DNA of 64,000 nt from Beroe forskalii (GCA_011033025.1 WFMF01000107.1:62001-126000), one strand, 5' to 3'. Shown: positions 39,301-44,122, counted from the stretch's first letter. Notes: generated by a model from the sequence alone, not told the origin. Numbers and translations are program-made.

Positions 39301-41496
39301 TGACGATCCTTGACACCGGTCACAGGCTGGGATGAGCCGACGCGATGGGAGTACCCTGTAATTTGATCCGATGCTATTTGGGAGCTTGATATGGTGTCAA
39401 GTAACCGTGACTGAGGAATTCGAAACCAGATCCCCAAACAACAGGGTATCAGATCATGTCGTGTTTGGAAACAGAGTGAAACTATGCATGTTGATTGTAG
39501 TGTCAGTGTAACCACGGATTTACCAAGGTGGTAAACAATCATCAGACCACCCATTCTCAAATCACTAGAGGGAAAGTACAATGATGAGCCAAGATTGAGA
39601 AGGACGAATGTACTCAATAAAGGAATTTAAATGATCCAACCCGGTTTCAAAACACATATCCAGGCGCCTCTACTGATTCATGCTATGACAATGATTTAAC
39701 TCTATCCGGTTATCCCAATTCCCAACATAATCACAGTAACAGAGATATCAGCACCTCTGAAATACGTGTCTGCAATTTCCACAAAACTGAAATTTGTTCG
39801 TGCGTGATAGTGATTAAACAGTATATCAGTGACGTATATGGCGCCGTTTGATTGGATTCAGAAATTTGAAAATGAATCTCATTTCCTGAAGTCACGAAAC
39901 CTGTTACCTTCATTTAACCTTCCTTTCAGTTATTAAACACTTCCTCCTTAGGATCTGACAGCAACATTCCTTCAACCCCCATCTTCCTTAGGATTTGGCG
40001 AGAGAACGAGCAGATCCACCTGGTGCACCCGTCCACCAACTTCACCCTGTCCTGGGACGGACTGACGGTGGTGACCCTCACCATGAGCAAGTCCTACTCG
40101 GGCAAGCTGTGTGGGTTGTGCGGGGATGTGGGCGTGTCTTATAATGAGGTGGAGGACGCCAGGTCCCATGGGGCGGACTACGAGGTCGATAGGTGAGTGG
40201 GGGTTTGGGAACTGAAGTAAATTGAGGTAAATTTTCATCGTGGTGAACAGAGTATTTTGAAGATACTCCTAATTGGAGAGTACTCGCAAGTCTATTCCTT
40301 GAAGGATTGAAGTCAACTGATTGTACAATTTCCCATCATTTCCCTATCCCCATGACAACACCCTCCCCTAGATACGACACGTGTAACGTGGCAGACATCC
40401 CTGCAAACACCTGTCACAGTGAAGAGGAACGTCAGGCAGCGTACGATACCTGTTATAGCGCTCTGTACAGCAAGAGCTTTACCAAATGCCACGGTGAGGG
40501 CTCAAGTTAAATTGTGTGTTTAGTTCGTATTTCGCTACAATGCCAGGGGTGCGCGGCTTGGTGCATCTTAAGTCGAAATATATCGGCCTTCGAAGTATTT
40601 TGTCATTTAGTGTCTTTTGCGAGAAATGAGCATAATTTCACTTACTCACTTATCTCAAATCACTTTGAATGCGATAAATTCTTTAACTAACATAAAATTC
40701 ATGATAAATGTAATACGTTTGCTTTATTAATGCTTTTTATGGCAAAGTAATAAATTTAAAGCGTCGTCGGAAGGAAGTATTTTACAGTAAATTTTGTGAG
40801 CTCTCAACCATTATGACACCGGCAAATGGCGCCCCCTTATAGTTATTCAAATGCCTCCCCCCATAGAGCTACATAATATTCTCACGGATTACTTCTGCAA
40901 CAAATTCTTTACTAAATCCTCACTGACCCCTCACAGAGTTTTCTGAAAATCCTCACATTCATAAACATCAAACCTCAGCAGCTGCTGACCCCTCATGTGG
41001 ATTTATCTTTTTACAAACAAATCATGTAATCCAGTATATTTTTGGGTCCGGGTAGATATTATAATTTAGATGTAACGAGTTGACTTTTTGAGAACCCCTT
41101 TTAAATTTCCACCACCATTTTATACGCACGTGATACTTATCTAACAGCAAGACAGGATAATACGTACATACGTGGTGCCGTGCGACTCAGAATGATTCTA
41201 ATTTCTCGAACTCACAACACTTGTTTAGCTCCCATACCTCTTCTATATAAATTTTTCCTCATTTTTCCAGGTGTGTATCCTCATTTTCCAGGTGTCTATC
41301 CTCATTTCCTCATTTTCCAGGTGTTGTGGGTGTGGAGGAGTACCTGGATTCCTGTGTCTATGACTCGTGCGGGGTGAAGTGGCTGAGTCACCTCCAAACC
41401 GGACTGTGTAATGTGCTCAGTGCTTACTCCGTCATCTGTGATAGGATGGGGGTGGATGTCAGTGATTGGAGGATCGGCACTCCCTGCTCAATTCAG
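257..41496 (+). CDS. Large secreted multidomain matrix/mucin-like protein, 5' partial (whole gene)
   Basis: About 24 exons can be chained by splice sites and phase into roughly 1,050 residues. Domain order is TSP1, TSP1, four thyroglobulin type-1 domains, Ser/Thr linker, TSP1, two Ig, follistatin/Kazal, Ig, VWD and C8. All these modules are extracellular and disulfide-rich, so the product is inferred to be secreted or to form the ectodomain of a surface protein; VWD-C8 pairs occur in mucins, von Willebrand factor and SCO-spondin and there support multimer or gel assembly. The first exon starts in phase 1, so upstream exons with the signal peptide lie outside the window. C8 is normally followed by a TIL domain; none was found downstream. 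Junctions at 26.87/29.70, 30.57/30.73 and 35.88/39.99 kb are not settled. Introns range from about 70 bp to 13 kb and three contain antisense genes. I do not recognise a named orthologue. Confidence 0.8.
4655..4690 (+). repeat. CRE-like dispersed module, copy 1
   Basis: It reads caacaacccatttaaag then tcctgataatgactta. This is a diverged member of the module whose consensus is roughly CATCAACACCCCATTCTAAA then CCCTGATAATGACGTCA. A second, closer copy lies at 4881-4910. Confidence 0.5.
4881..4910 (+). repeat. CRE-like dispersed module, copy 2
   Basis: It contains ccctaaatcatgataatgac followed by ttcatt, matching the core ATGATAATGACNTCA of the dispersed module with one mismatch in the CRE half. 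Confidence 0.55.
6633..7108 (+). mobile_element. Non-LTR retrotransposon (LINE) 3' fragment, C-terminal end of reverse transcriptase ORF
   Basis: Translation gives a region typical of the end of a LINE RT ORF: LEYCCPLWNP, then IEGVQRTFTRRISGL, then LMSLQRRQERYVILTMWKIL, then GPKLWNKVPSHV near the stop. Non-LTR elements of the Jockey/CR1/RTE type end this way after the RT core. The frame changes once near 6750 (the YWE.. codons continue one base off), and everything upstream, including endonuclease and palm motifs, is missing. It is therefore a 5'-truncated dead copy. The 3' tail after the stop at 7106-7108 has no clear poly(A). Confidence 0.75.
9761..9841. repeat. GCCCTCC-rich hairpin cluster
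   Basis: GCCCTCC recurs in both orientations (ccctccttttgggagggcgc, then cctttttggagggc). This gives a potential stem-loop in otherwise AT-rich sequence. Confidence 0.5.
9845..10170. repeat. Degenerate tandem repeats GAAAATTTACCT and CACTATCTCGGAT
   Basis: Two motifs alternate: gaaaatttacct (at least six times) and cactatctcggatcaat (three to four times), with irregular spacing. The pattern suggests an old, expanded repeat with a composite unit. No coding potential. Confidence 0.55.
10652..10680 (+). repeat. CRE-like dispersed module, copy 3
   Basis: It reads cattctagaccatgataatg followed by acatcat, close to the consensus. Confidence 0.6.
11935..11998. repeat. Short tandem repeat GTGACAACCACACTGACAA
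   Basis: Three to four imperfect copies of a ~20-bp unit (gacaaccacactgacaagt). Confidence 0.5.
13592..13728 (+). CDS. Exon: TSP1 repeat 2
   Basis: Acceptor ttcttttcag ends at 13591; donor gttgga begins at 13729. It reads YGEWEDWSECTNCVRTRQRF then CARSDICG and ERCEDC. This is a TSP1 repeat with W-x-x-W, paired Cys and an R-x-R ladder, but the C-S-x-T-C-G segment is contracted to CTNC. It enters in phase 2 and leaves in phase 1. Confidence 0.8.
15390..15760. repeat. Direct repeat, ~170-bp unit, two copies
   Basis: The stretch from agaagttcgggac through acggtttatatta to caaaaatcgattt occurs twice in tandem (near 15430-15530 and 15588-15690). The units end in gggcgtggcc-type GC-rich boxes. AAAGGGCGTGGCC boxes also occur in the array at 44.8-45.24 kb, which hints at a shared family. 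Confidence 0.7.
17905..17936 (+). repeat. CRE-like dispersed module, copy 4
   Basis: It reads cactctaacctatgataatg then acgtcactccc, preceded by catcaactcc. The full CRE octamer TGACGTCA is intact. Confidence 0.65.
19009..19050 (+). repeat. CRE-like dispersed module, copy 5
   Basis: It reads catcaacaccccattctaaa then ccctgataatgacatcacac. This is one of the longest matches to the consensus. Confidence 0.65.
19612..19761 (+). CDS. Exon: thyroglobulin type-1 domain 1 (N-terminal part)
   Basis: Acceptor tttcccctcag ends at 19611; donor gttcgt begins at 19762. The frame gives TECQKMLHHHT, then GAFAPRQCDQ, then SCWCVEKQTG. The thyroglobulin type-1 hallmarks QC and CWCV are both present. Enters and leaves in phase 1. 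In other animals such domains bind or inhibit cysteine proteases or IGFs; no such role can be shown here. Confidence 0.85.
20462..20530. repeat. ~32-bp tandem duplication
   Basis: The stretch gaatcatggaccctgcaggc is repeated as gaatcatgtaccctcaggc, each followed by ttcc. Confidence 0.5.
21014..21076 (+). CDS. Exon: thyroglobulin type-1 domain 1 (C-terminal part)
   Basis: Acceptor acctttcag ends at 21013; donor gtgagt begins at 21077. It reads GRHIYGTNHLSHLYGIYDCQ. It supplies the G-T and the last Cys of domain 1. Enters and leaves in phase 1. Confidence 0.8.
22765..22796 (+). repeat. CRE-like dispersed module, copy 6
   Basis: It reads caccattctaagctatgata then atgacgtcattt, with an intact TGACGTCA. 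Confidence 0.65.
24371..24400 (+). repeat. CRE-like dispersed module, copy 7
   Basis: It reads accattctaaaccatgataa then tgacatcact. Confidence 0.65.
25877..25986 (+). CDS. Exon: thyroglobulin type-1 domain 2 (N-terminal part)
   Basis: Acceptor tatccccag ends at 25876; donor gtagtt begins at 25987. It reads TRCRAMRHVLETNAGKV, then YRPQCDAQGNFVPTQ. Thyroglobulin-like spacing is clear, but the Cys expected after the final Gln (the QC motif) is replaced by Ser at the start of the next exon. Phase 1 in, phase 0 out. Confidence 0.75.
26762..26869 (+). CDS. Exon: thyroglobulin type-1 domain 2 (C-terminal part), 3' border uncertain
   Basis: Acceptor ttttttcag ends at 26761. It reads SSHHFEIQWCVHTDGLEVD, then NQNLQCDPELM. 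CWCV has become QWCV, so both partners of one conserved disulfide are missing from domain 2. Two donors are possible: T|gtgacc at 26852/26853 (phase 1), or ATG|gttatt at 26869/26870 (phase 0), which joins in frame to an acceptor at 29711. The first option would create a stop codon with the acceptor at 29697. Confidence 0.65.
26870..29697 (+). other. 2.8-kb intron carrying an antisense gene, edges flanked by a 9-bp direct repeat
   Basis: Cagaattga occurs at 26859-26867 and again at 29695-29703, exactly at the two edges. Near the ends, inside it, an inverted atagactg (26878-26885 and its complement near 29670) is visible. The antisense gene at 28250-28836 lies in the middle. Confidence 0.45.
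28250..28836 (-). CDS. Nested antisense gene: small single-pass membrane protein with coiled coil and acidic tail
   Basis: From the ATG at 28836 the protein begins MIGTPDILLICALALITLII and continues GVSSAILLV, a strong transmembrane or signal-anchor segment right at the N-terminus. Then comes QRR, a helical, probably coiled-coil stretch (LERKLDDIAESSEINVDEL and MEVLVEHLERMAKRIEP) and a Glu-rich segment. The frame then runs basic and stops at 28414; one base over, a Pro/Asp-rich frame continues to TGA at 28250 and carries TPDQSPPELDPASD and TPDQSPPGLDPASD from a 48-bp direct repeat. The purine-rich stretch around 28470-28500 is the likely switch point: an assembly indel, or a genuine alternative end. 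No intron signal sits there. A longer open frame reaches 29025 but its extra N-terminus looks non-coding. I do not recognise the family. Confidence 0.55.
29698..29874 (+). CDS. Exon: thyroglobulin type-1 domain 3
   Basis: Donor gtaagt begins at 29875. It reads KTKCEATPGMECTETGEF, then SSRQCLAGEYEDCICVYANG and LSTEC. QC is kept; CWCV has become CICV. The acceptor is either acttcag at 29697 or ccaag at 29711; only the second joins upstream in frame by a GT-AG intron. The first-loop spacing is shorter than usual. Leaves in phase 1. Confidence 0.75.
30040..30140 (+). CDS. Exon: thyroglobulin type-1 domain 4 (N-terminal part)
   Basis: Acceptor ccccccacag ends at 30039; donor gtaaat begins at 30141. 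It reads ADLKLSKCHAISLISPTVTC, then LPSGEFASEHCSQ. Phase 1 in, phase 0 out, and split at the same place as domain 2. Confidence 0.8.
30422..30572 (+). CDS. Exon: thyroglobulin type-1 domain 4 (C-terminal part)
   Basis: Acceptor cctctacag ends at 30421; donor gtaagt begins at 30573. It reads EVCYCVDREGTILPNTG, then SKRLTSCDELLKMDNG. CWCV appears as CYCV. Phase 0 in, phase 1 out. The phase does not match the next exon as modelled at 30732. Confidence 0.8.
30732..30814 (+). CDS. Exon: Ser/Thr-rich linker (start uncertain)
   Basis: Donor gtgagt begins at 30815 and its phase 2 fits the next exon. The frame reads TTSSNLKSTSTRSWLGSDST then TAPSTFSS, a low-complexity linker suited to O-glycosylation. 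The only AG upstream in the open frame (tctgag at 30731) gives phase 0, whereas the preceding exon ends in phase 1. A base error, an unusual acceptor or an unseen small exon could explain the mismatch. Confidence 0.5.
31030..31247 (+). CDS. Exon: TSP1 repeat 3
   Basis: Acceptor ctcccccag ends at 31029; donor gtaaat begins at 31248. It reads YSEWSDWNLCSVECGGGYRY, then ATRSCPQSGNACGGPD, then DFCNDMPCVN. This is a full TSP1 repeat with six Cys; the W-x-x-W is followed by CSVECG. Phase 2 in, phase 1 out. Confidence 0.88.
31395..31534 (+). CDS. Exon: Ig-like domain 1, first half
   Basis: Acceptor atttccag ends at 31394; donor gtagag begins at 31535. It reads LSYEWSPDDRLVTVTCKARG, then LPKPYVVLRNVTG. 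B-strand Cys in VTVTC and the G-x-P-x-P turn are typical of I-set/C2 Ig folds. Phase 1 in, phase 0 out. Confidence 0.75.
32268..32385 (+). CDS. Exon: Ig-like domain 1, second half
   Basis: Acceptor attctcag ends at 32267; donor gttagg begins at 32386. It reads VEDGVLVRYQISPLVNTTLT, then CVATGEGQ. F-strand TLTCVATG gives the second Cys. Phase 0 in, phase 1 out. Confidence 0.75.
32568..32695 (+). CDS. Exon: Ig-like domain 2, first half
   Basis: Acceptor ctgttcag ends at 32567; donor gtgagc begins at 32696. It reads VQSFTASSPALYLGQKASLR, then CSVSGRPKPGVRLTAGD. Ig B-strand Cys plus G-R-P-K-P turn. Phase 1 in, phase 0 out, the same phase design as domain 1. Confidence 0.78.
32843..32918 (+). CDS. 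Exon: Ig-like domain 2, second half
   Basis: Acceptor ctattccag ends at 32842; donor gtatgt begins at 32919. It reads ESNEVELYSEVTPRFTTVYT, then CYPVFG. F-strand Y-T-C-Y is present. Phase 0 in, phase 1 out. Confidence 0.75.
33142..33305 (+). CDS. Exon: follistatin/Kazal module, first half
   Basis: Acceptor ctccacag ends at 33141; donor gtaaat begins at 33306. After a linker it reads DPCEGVECQEHAVCEVLE, then STTCTCKTCDRGDFD. The C-x-x-x-x-C-x-x-x-x-x-C and CTCKTC pattern is that of a follistatin-N/EGF-like lead into a Kazal domain. Phase 1 in, phase 0 out. Confidence 0.8.
34175..34286 (+). CDS. Exon: Kazal domain, second half
   Basis: Acceptor atctcag ends at 34174; donor gtaagg begins at 34287. 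It reads VCGDNCQTYLNMCELERDSC, then ISAIFNGTC. The Kazal signature V-C-G-x-x-x-x-T-Y-x-N-x-C-x-L is intact. Such modules inhibit serine proteases or act as structural units; the reactive-site loop cannot be judged. Phase 0 in, phase 1 out. Confidence 0.85.
34558..34660 (+). CDS. Exon: Ig-like domain 3, first half
   Basis: Acceptor tctcctcag ends at 34557; donor gtaaaa begins at 34661. It reads PASIHEKGADVLLQCAVTGQ, then AGTPV with the Trp codon split across the intron. Phase 1 in, phase 2 out. Confidence 0.82.
34812..34938 (+). CDS. Exon: Ig-like domain 3, second half
   Basis: Acceptor caattccag ends at 34811; donor gtaagg begins at 34939. It reads TKDGVEIGHGDQLFLSDVNI, then VNSGEYTCTVTGCGG. 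W-x-K-D-G and S-G-E-Y-T-C are textbook I-set/C2 features. Phase 2 in, phase 0 out. Confidence 0.87.
35143..35332 (+). repeat. Two partial tandem duplicates of the VWD-exon acceptor and exon start
   Basis: The acceptor tract plus the first ~45 bases of the exon at 35333 also occur, slightly diverged, at 35143 (after cttcccccag) and 35249 (after ctctctccag), spaced 106 and 84 bp. The middle copy is in frame with the real exon and open throughout, so its use would add 28 residues. The first copy is out of frame (190 bp). A (CT)n run at 35220-35246 lies before the middle copy. Confidence 0.8.
35333..35483 (+). CDS. Exon: VWD domain, first part
   Basis: Acceptor tcccctcag ends at 35332; donor gtaggt begins at 35484. 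It reads CTQYGAGHFHQFSGASFNYP, then GVCHYILAMDC. This is the start of a von Willebrand factor type D domain (G-x-x-x-x-F-x-G-x-x-F-x-Y-x-G-x-C-x-Y-x-L). Phase 0 in, phase 1 out. Confidence 0.85.
35714..35879 (+). CDS. Exon: VWD domain, middle part (3' border unclear)
   Basis: Acceptor cccattag ends at 35713. It reads GSKETPLAYASSITVYVGWE, then VNEFGVMKHLKDGDRLLYQN and FR. Aligned by eye to VWD domains, the coding sequence runs on to FR, then continues as IWRENEQIHL at 39993. There is no GT at that point; the frame stops at 35896-35898. A canonical alternative is a donor at GGG|gtgatg (35831/35832) with an acceptor at 39929, which swaps 17 residues for 21. Confidence 0.7.
36332..37358 (-). CDS. 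Nested antisense two-exon gene: probable secreted helical protein
   Basis: Exon 1 runs 37358-37067, exon 2 36590-36332. Donor CAG|gtttac and acceptor gttcttcag fit in phase 2. The mature region has four amphipathic helix-like stretches (NSLRMAWELIDSTMTSLL, MTKLGKVMGDAFREI, EVINDMQIYVKEILEK, VVEVRREAVEQLAIMSEVV) and several Cys, a layout like small secreted helical-bundle proteins. The ATG at 37358 opens MVSLPFCLVVLHGLLSIGIM, a good signal peptide, but that frame must change by one base near 37270-37290 to reach PCKQAPKPLDNSL. Without that change, an alternative ATG at 37485 keeps one frame and lacks a signal peptide. TATATATA at 37511-37518 would place the transcription start near 37480, which favours the ATG at 37358. 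The family is not recognised. Confidence 0.5.
36835..37080. repeat. 33-bp minisatellite containing a splice donor, inside the nested gene
   Basis: About seven copies of gtaaacctgaagtagaggca are spaced by ~33 bp in the best part. On the minus strand each reads CTTCAG|gtttac, a good donor, and the unit length keeps the frame, giving an 11-residue repeat (KCLYFRFTRVY). Donors at 37067, 37034 and 37001 are all in open frame. Confidence 0.8.
37511..37518 (-). promoter_or_regulatory. Candidate TATA box of the nested gene
   Basis: Tatatata lies about 150 bases upstream of the signal-peptide ATG at 37358. Placement is plausible but untested. Confidence 0.3.
38033..39253 (-). CDS. Nested intronless divergent SIX-family homeobox gene
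   Basis: From the first in-frame ATG (39253) the protein has 406 residues; the frame stays open upstream to 39316 with only a GTG. The N-terminal ~270 residues are Pro/Ser-rich, with repeated LPSSLPTPFPSSLPTP-like and VPLQQPVPSLPVQQP-like units and two sumoylation-like motifs (VKAE, VKQE). Then comes the C-terminal half of a SIX domain: EQWKDLQSYISTTSFPQSEH, then ALQQIWFSSVYAQYAL and ASRYRLRKQRPVPSTIG, which matches the family pattern ending K-Y-R-x-R-x-x-x-P-x-P-x-T-I. The homeodomain follows and ends the protein: TGLTAKQIRNFFKNKKQRS. Lys50 and Asn51, the SIX DNA contacts, are kept, but the near-invariant Trp48 is Phe and the Arg pair at 52-53 is Lys-Lys. The N-terminal half of the SIX domain is not recognisable. 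Expected role: nuclear transcription factor. A TATATAAGG at 39263-39271 sits very close to the ATG. Confidence 0.85.
   Translation of the reverse strand: MTFRSSIVYVSHLLLTESERSQWIASTTKHSSFLLPLHLAPLSPIKLCSASWNLPPSFHFPSQPIAFPTENFLPTVHCEELYNASLPLDESLSCYLPALKNRLLGSRLDTSRLDVSTDKLDSSLLKQTTVKAEQLSPPKVKQEVVTEDIKPAVLQTPLPEPTPLPSSLPTPFPSSLPTPHPSSLPTPVIPAPVYQPAPSAPLKRPMPSVPLQQPVPSLPVQQPASSHPVQQPLPTLPVPKPLPSVPATPQPEQKPRKRTRSSTGIPAVEHPSPEYSTALELHSAEQWKDLQSYISTTSFPQSEHSALQQIWFSSVYAQYALDKPLKANLTPASRYRLRKQRPVPSTIGSVTPTTNKYFSPEARSMMESVFAVTRKPSPEVVEQLVGSTGLTAKQIRNFFKNKKQRS
39992..40192 (+). CDS. Exon: VWD domain, last part
   Basis: Donor gtgagt begins at 40193. It reads IWRENEQIHLVHPSTNFTLS, then WDGLTVVTLTM, then YSGKLCGLCGD. 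W-D-G and C-G-L-C-G are the VWD hallmarks; the CGLCG disulfide motif is linked to multimer assembly in VWF and mucins. The acceptor is cttag at 39991, or one at 39951 or 39929, all of which keep the frame open. Phase 2 out. Confidence 0.82.
40372..40493 (+). CDS. Exon: C8 domain, first part
   Basis: Acceptor cctcccctag ends at 40371; donor gtgagg begins at 40494. It reads DTCNVADIPANTCHSEEERQ, then AYDTCYSALYSKSFTKCH. Cys spacing and F-x-x-C-H match C8, the conserved eight-Cys partner of VWD. Phase 2 in, phase 1 out. Confidence 0.82.
40494..41320 (+). other. Short intron with triplicated acceptor
   Basis: Near the 3' end the motif ttttccag|gtgt occurs three times (AG ending at 41270, 41291 and 41320). 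Only the last gives the C8 reading frame; the others are 50 and 29 bases away and would shift it. No other feature is seen. Confidence 0.7.
41321..41496 (+). CDS. Exon: C8 domain, second part
   Basis: Acceptor cattttccag ends at 41320; donor gtgagg begins at 41497. It reads GVEEYLDSCVYDSCGVKWLS, then GLCNVLSAYSVICDRMGVD, then WRIGTPC. V-x-x-Y-x-x-x-C-V-x-D-x-C, Y-x-x-x-C and W-R-x-x-x-x-C are C8 signatures. Phase 1 in, phase 0 out. Confidence 0.85.
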
Positions 41497-42196
41497 GTGA
41501 GGATTTTGGGGCAGAAACCAGCAATCAATTCATGAATTTTGCAATCTTTGTTCTGGATTATTATTCCTAGTGGCACTGATCATGTGGAAGTATGAGGAAT
41601 GGCGCTTTTTATCATTCACCTGAATTTCTCCACTACGTAATATTCGGTCGTATGAAAGTATACCAATGACCCCCTGCTGACCCCCTACTGACCCCCAGCT
41701 GACCCCTACCAGCCCCCAGGACCCCCCTTCTACTGACCCCCTAGGATTCAGAACCCCTTCACTGACCCTGGTGACCTCTGGTGAAGTCCTACTGACCCCC
41801 TACTGACCTTGCTGACCCCTGTTGACCCCTGTTGATTGGACTTCTGGTGAACCCTATTGACCCCTACTGACCCCCTACTGACCCCACTTCCTGATCATAA
41901 TTCTAACATATATCATGAATGTTTTTAAAAGCATTTTCAGCACTCAGCCTTATAATGACGCTTTATTGGTCAATTGCCACTGATCACCTAAACGGCACGC
42001 TCAAAAAACATAAAACGAAGTCAGTTATATTTTTCATGGTTATGTTATTCTGTTATTTAGTCAAATAACCAGTCACGTTAGTCAAGTTATTCAAGTCATT
42101 CAAGTCAGTTCTGTCAGTCAGGTCAGTCAGGTTTGGTCAAGTTGGTCAAGTTGGTCAAGTTAGTCAAGCCAAATTAGTCAAGTCAAGTTATTTGAT

Positions 42197-42760
42197 CAAG
42201 TCATGTCAGTCATGTCAGTCATGTCAGTCATGTCAGTCATGTCAGTCATGTCAGTCATGTCAGTCATGTCAGTCAGGTCGGTCAAGTTGGTCAAGTTGGT
42301 CAAGTTAGTCAAGCCAAATTAGTCAAGTCACTCAAGTCAAGTTACTTTGATCAAGTCATGTCATGTCAGTCATGTCGTCATGTCAGTCGCGCCAGTCATG
42401 TCAGTCATGTCAGTCATGTCGTCATGTCAGTCATGTCAGTCATGTCAGTCAGCCAGTCGTCGGGTCATGTCAGTTATGTCAGTCGCGTCAGTCATGTCAG
42501 TTCATGCCGCGTCATCATTCAGGGCCATGTCAGTCATGTCAGTCATGTCAGTCATGTCAGCTGCGTCCGTCGTAGGCCAGTCATGTCAGTTGTCAGTCAG
42601 TCGTCAGCCGTCATGTCGCCAGTCATTGCCGGCAGCCGCGTCAGTCATGTCAGTCATGTCAGTCATGTCAGTCATGTCAGTCATGTCAGTCATGCCGTCA
42701 TGTCAGTCATGTCAGTCATGTCAGTCATGTCAGTCATGTCAGCAGAAGTCAAAAAGTCAT
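42197..42760. repeat. GTCAGTCAT 9-bp satellite, left arm
   Basis: The 9-bp unit recurs dozens of times, interrupted by diverged blocks at 42.28-42.35 and 42.47-42.64 kb. Confidence 0.9.
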
Positions 42761-42852
42761 AAGTCATAAATAAAGGCAAGTCATAAAAAATGTCATCGGC
42801 ACAAGTCATCACAGTTATGTGAACATAAAGTCATGTCAGTCATGTCAGTCAT

Positions 42853-43040
42853 GACATGACTGACATCGACATGACCGGACATGACTGACATGACTGACAT
42901 GACTGACATGACTGACATGACTGACATGACTTCGACTGATTTGACTGACATGACTGACATGACTGACATGACTGACATGACTGACATGACTGACATGACT
43001 GACATGACTGACATGACTGACATGACTGACATGACATGAC
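42853..43040. repeat. ATGACTGAC 9-bp satellite, right arm (inverted)
   Basis: About twenty units of the reverse complement of the left-arm repeat. It is more uniform than the left arm. Confidence 0.9.
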
Positions 43041-43696
43041 TTGATCAAAGTAACTGACTTGAGTGGTTTGACTAATTTGGCTTTGACTAACTTGACCAAT
43101 CCTGACCAACTTGTCAACTTGACTGACCTGACTGACCTGACTGACAGAACTGACTTGAATGACTTGAATAATGACTAACGACTGTCCTGACTTATTTGAC
43201 TGACTTGAATAATAGAATAACATAACGAACATGAAAATATAACTGACCTGTTTATGTTTTGAGCGTGCGTTTAGGTGCCTTTGATCGAGTGGCAATTGAC
43301 CAATAAAGTGTCATTATAAGGCTGAGTGCTATTTTAAATGCTTTTTAAAACATTCATGATATATGTTAGAATTATGACTGTGGAAGCGGTCAGTAGGGGG
43401 TCAGTAGGGGCCGTAGGGGTTCACCAGGGGGTCACCAACCAGGGGTCACCAGGGCTCACCAGGGGTCAGTAGGGGTCAGGGGTCAATAGGGTCAGCAGGG
43501 GGTCATAGGGGGTTCACCAGGGGTCACTGAAATTCACCAGGGGGTCAGAATAGTAGGGGGTCAGTAGGGGTTCACCAGGGGTCACCAGGGGGTCAGTCTC
43601 AGTAGGGGGTCAGCAGGGGGTCAGTAGGGGTCAGCTGGGGTCAGTAGGGGTAGGGGCCTGGTATACTTTCATAAGACCTAATATCCATCATTTCAG

Positions 43697-43717
43697 CATA
43701 TGCACAAGATAATTTGA
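43697..43717 (+). CDS. Possible short terminal exon of the large gene
   Basis: After ccatcatttcag, a phase-0 frame reads HMHKII and stops. It would end the protein right after C8. The exon is tiny and lies immediately beyond the foldback element; support is only the acceptor and the phase. Confidence 0.15.
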   Translation, partial: HMHKII

Positions 43718-43985
43718 TTGATAAGATAGTGGAAGTGATAATATTCACAAGATGCCCTCACATGTAACATAGACTGAAGTGTAACTTCTCCGAAAGGTGC
43801 TCTTATTATATGATCTTAAGCTGTGACCTCGAATATGCGTGTGAAGTTATATACATAGGACTAAGAATTTGAGATTTCACAGATTTGTGATACCTTTCAT
43901 GCCAGGTATTACGCAAATTCTGCGCAAGGCGCGCACGGCGCATTCTAATGCATAACCCATTCACATACATCACGCGTTTGTACAT

Positions 43986-44122
43986 TAACATAGGATCATG
44001 CGTTACATAGGATCACGCGTTACATAGGATCACGCGTTACATAGGATCACGCGTTACATAGGATCACGCGTTACATAGGATCACGCGTTACATAGGATCA
44101 CGCGTTACATAGGATCACGCGT
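43986..44122. repeat. 17-bp minisatellite ACATAGGATCACGCGTT, ~8 copies
   Basis: Eight nearly identical units; the first has catgcg in place of cacgcg. Each unit carries ACGCGT. Confidence 0.9.

Larger units (their letters stand above)
35880..39991 (+). other. 4.1-kb intron holding two antisense genes
   Basis: Aggattt is present at both edges (35878-35884 and 39990-39996), just where VWD coding resumes. The genes at 36332-37358 and 38033-39253 lie inside on the minus strand. About 37.5-38.0 kb holds nothing else recognisable. Confidence 0.5.
41639..43684. mobile_element. Foldback element: ~1-kb inverted arms built of tandem repeats
   Basis: The outer ends mirror each other: attcggtcgtatgaaagtat at the left, and tggtatactttcataagacc at the right. 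Moving inward both arms show, in mirrored order: a GACCCCCTACT-type array (about 41.67-41.88 kb; mirror 43.39-43.66 kb), a unique stretch with cagcactcagccttataatg, a GTCAAGTTG-type array, then GTCAGTCAT arrays (left 42.2-42.76 kb, right 42.85-43.04 kb). The centre is about 42.76-42.85 kb. The left arm holds an extra duplication of its inner block. No protein is encoded; long open frames here (up to 148 codons) are repeat translations. This fits non-autonomous foldback elements, mobilised in other animals by a transposase in trans. No clean target duplication was found. Confidence 0.8.

Noticed and set aside
42347-43295. Long open frames rich in MSVMSV / SCQSCQ repeats
   Set aside because: They are translations of the 9-bp satellite in several frames on both strands; open because the unit has no stop codon, not because of coding.
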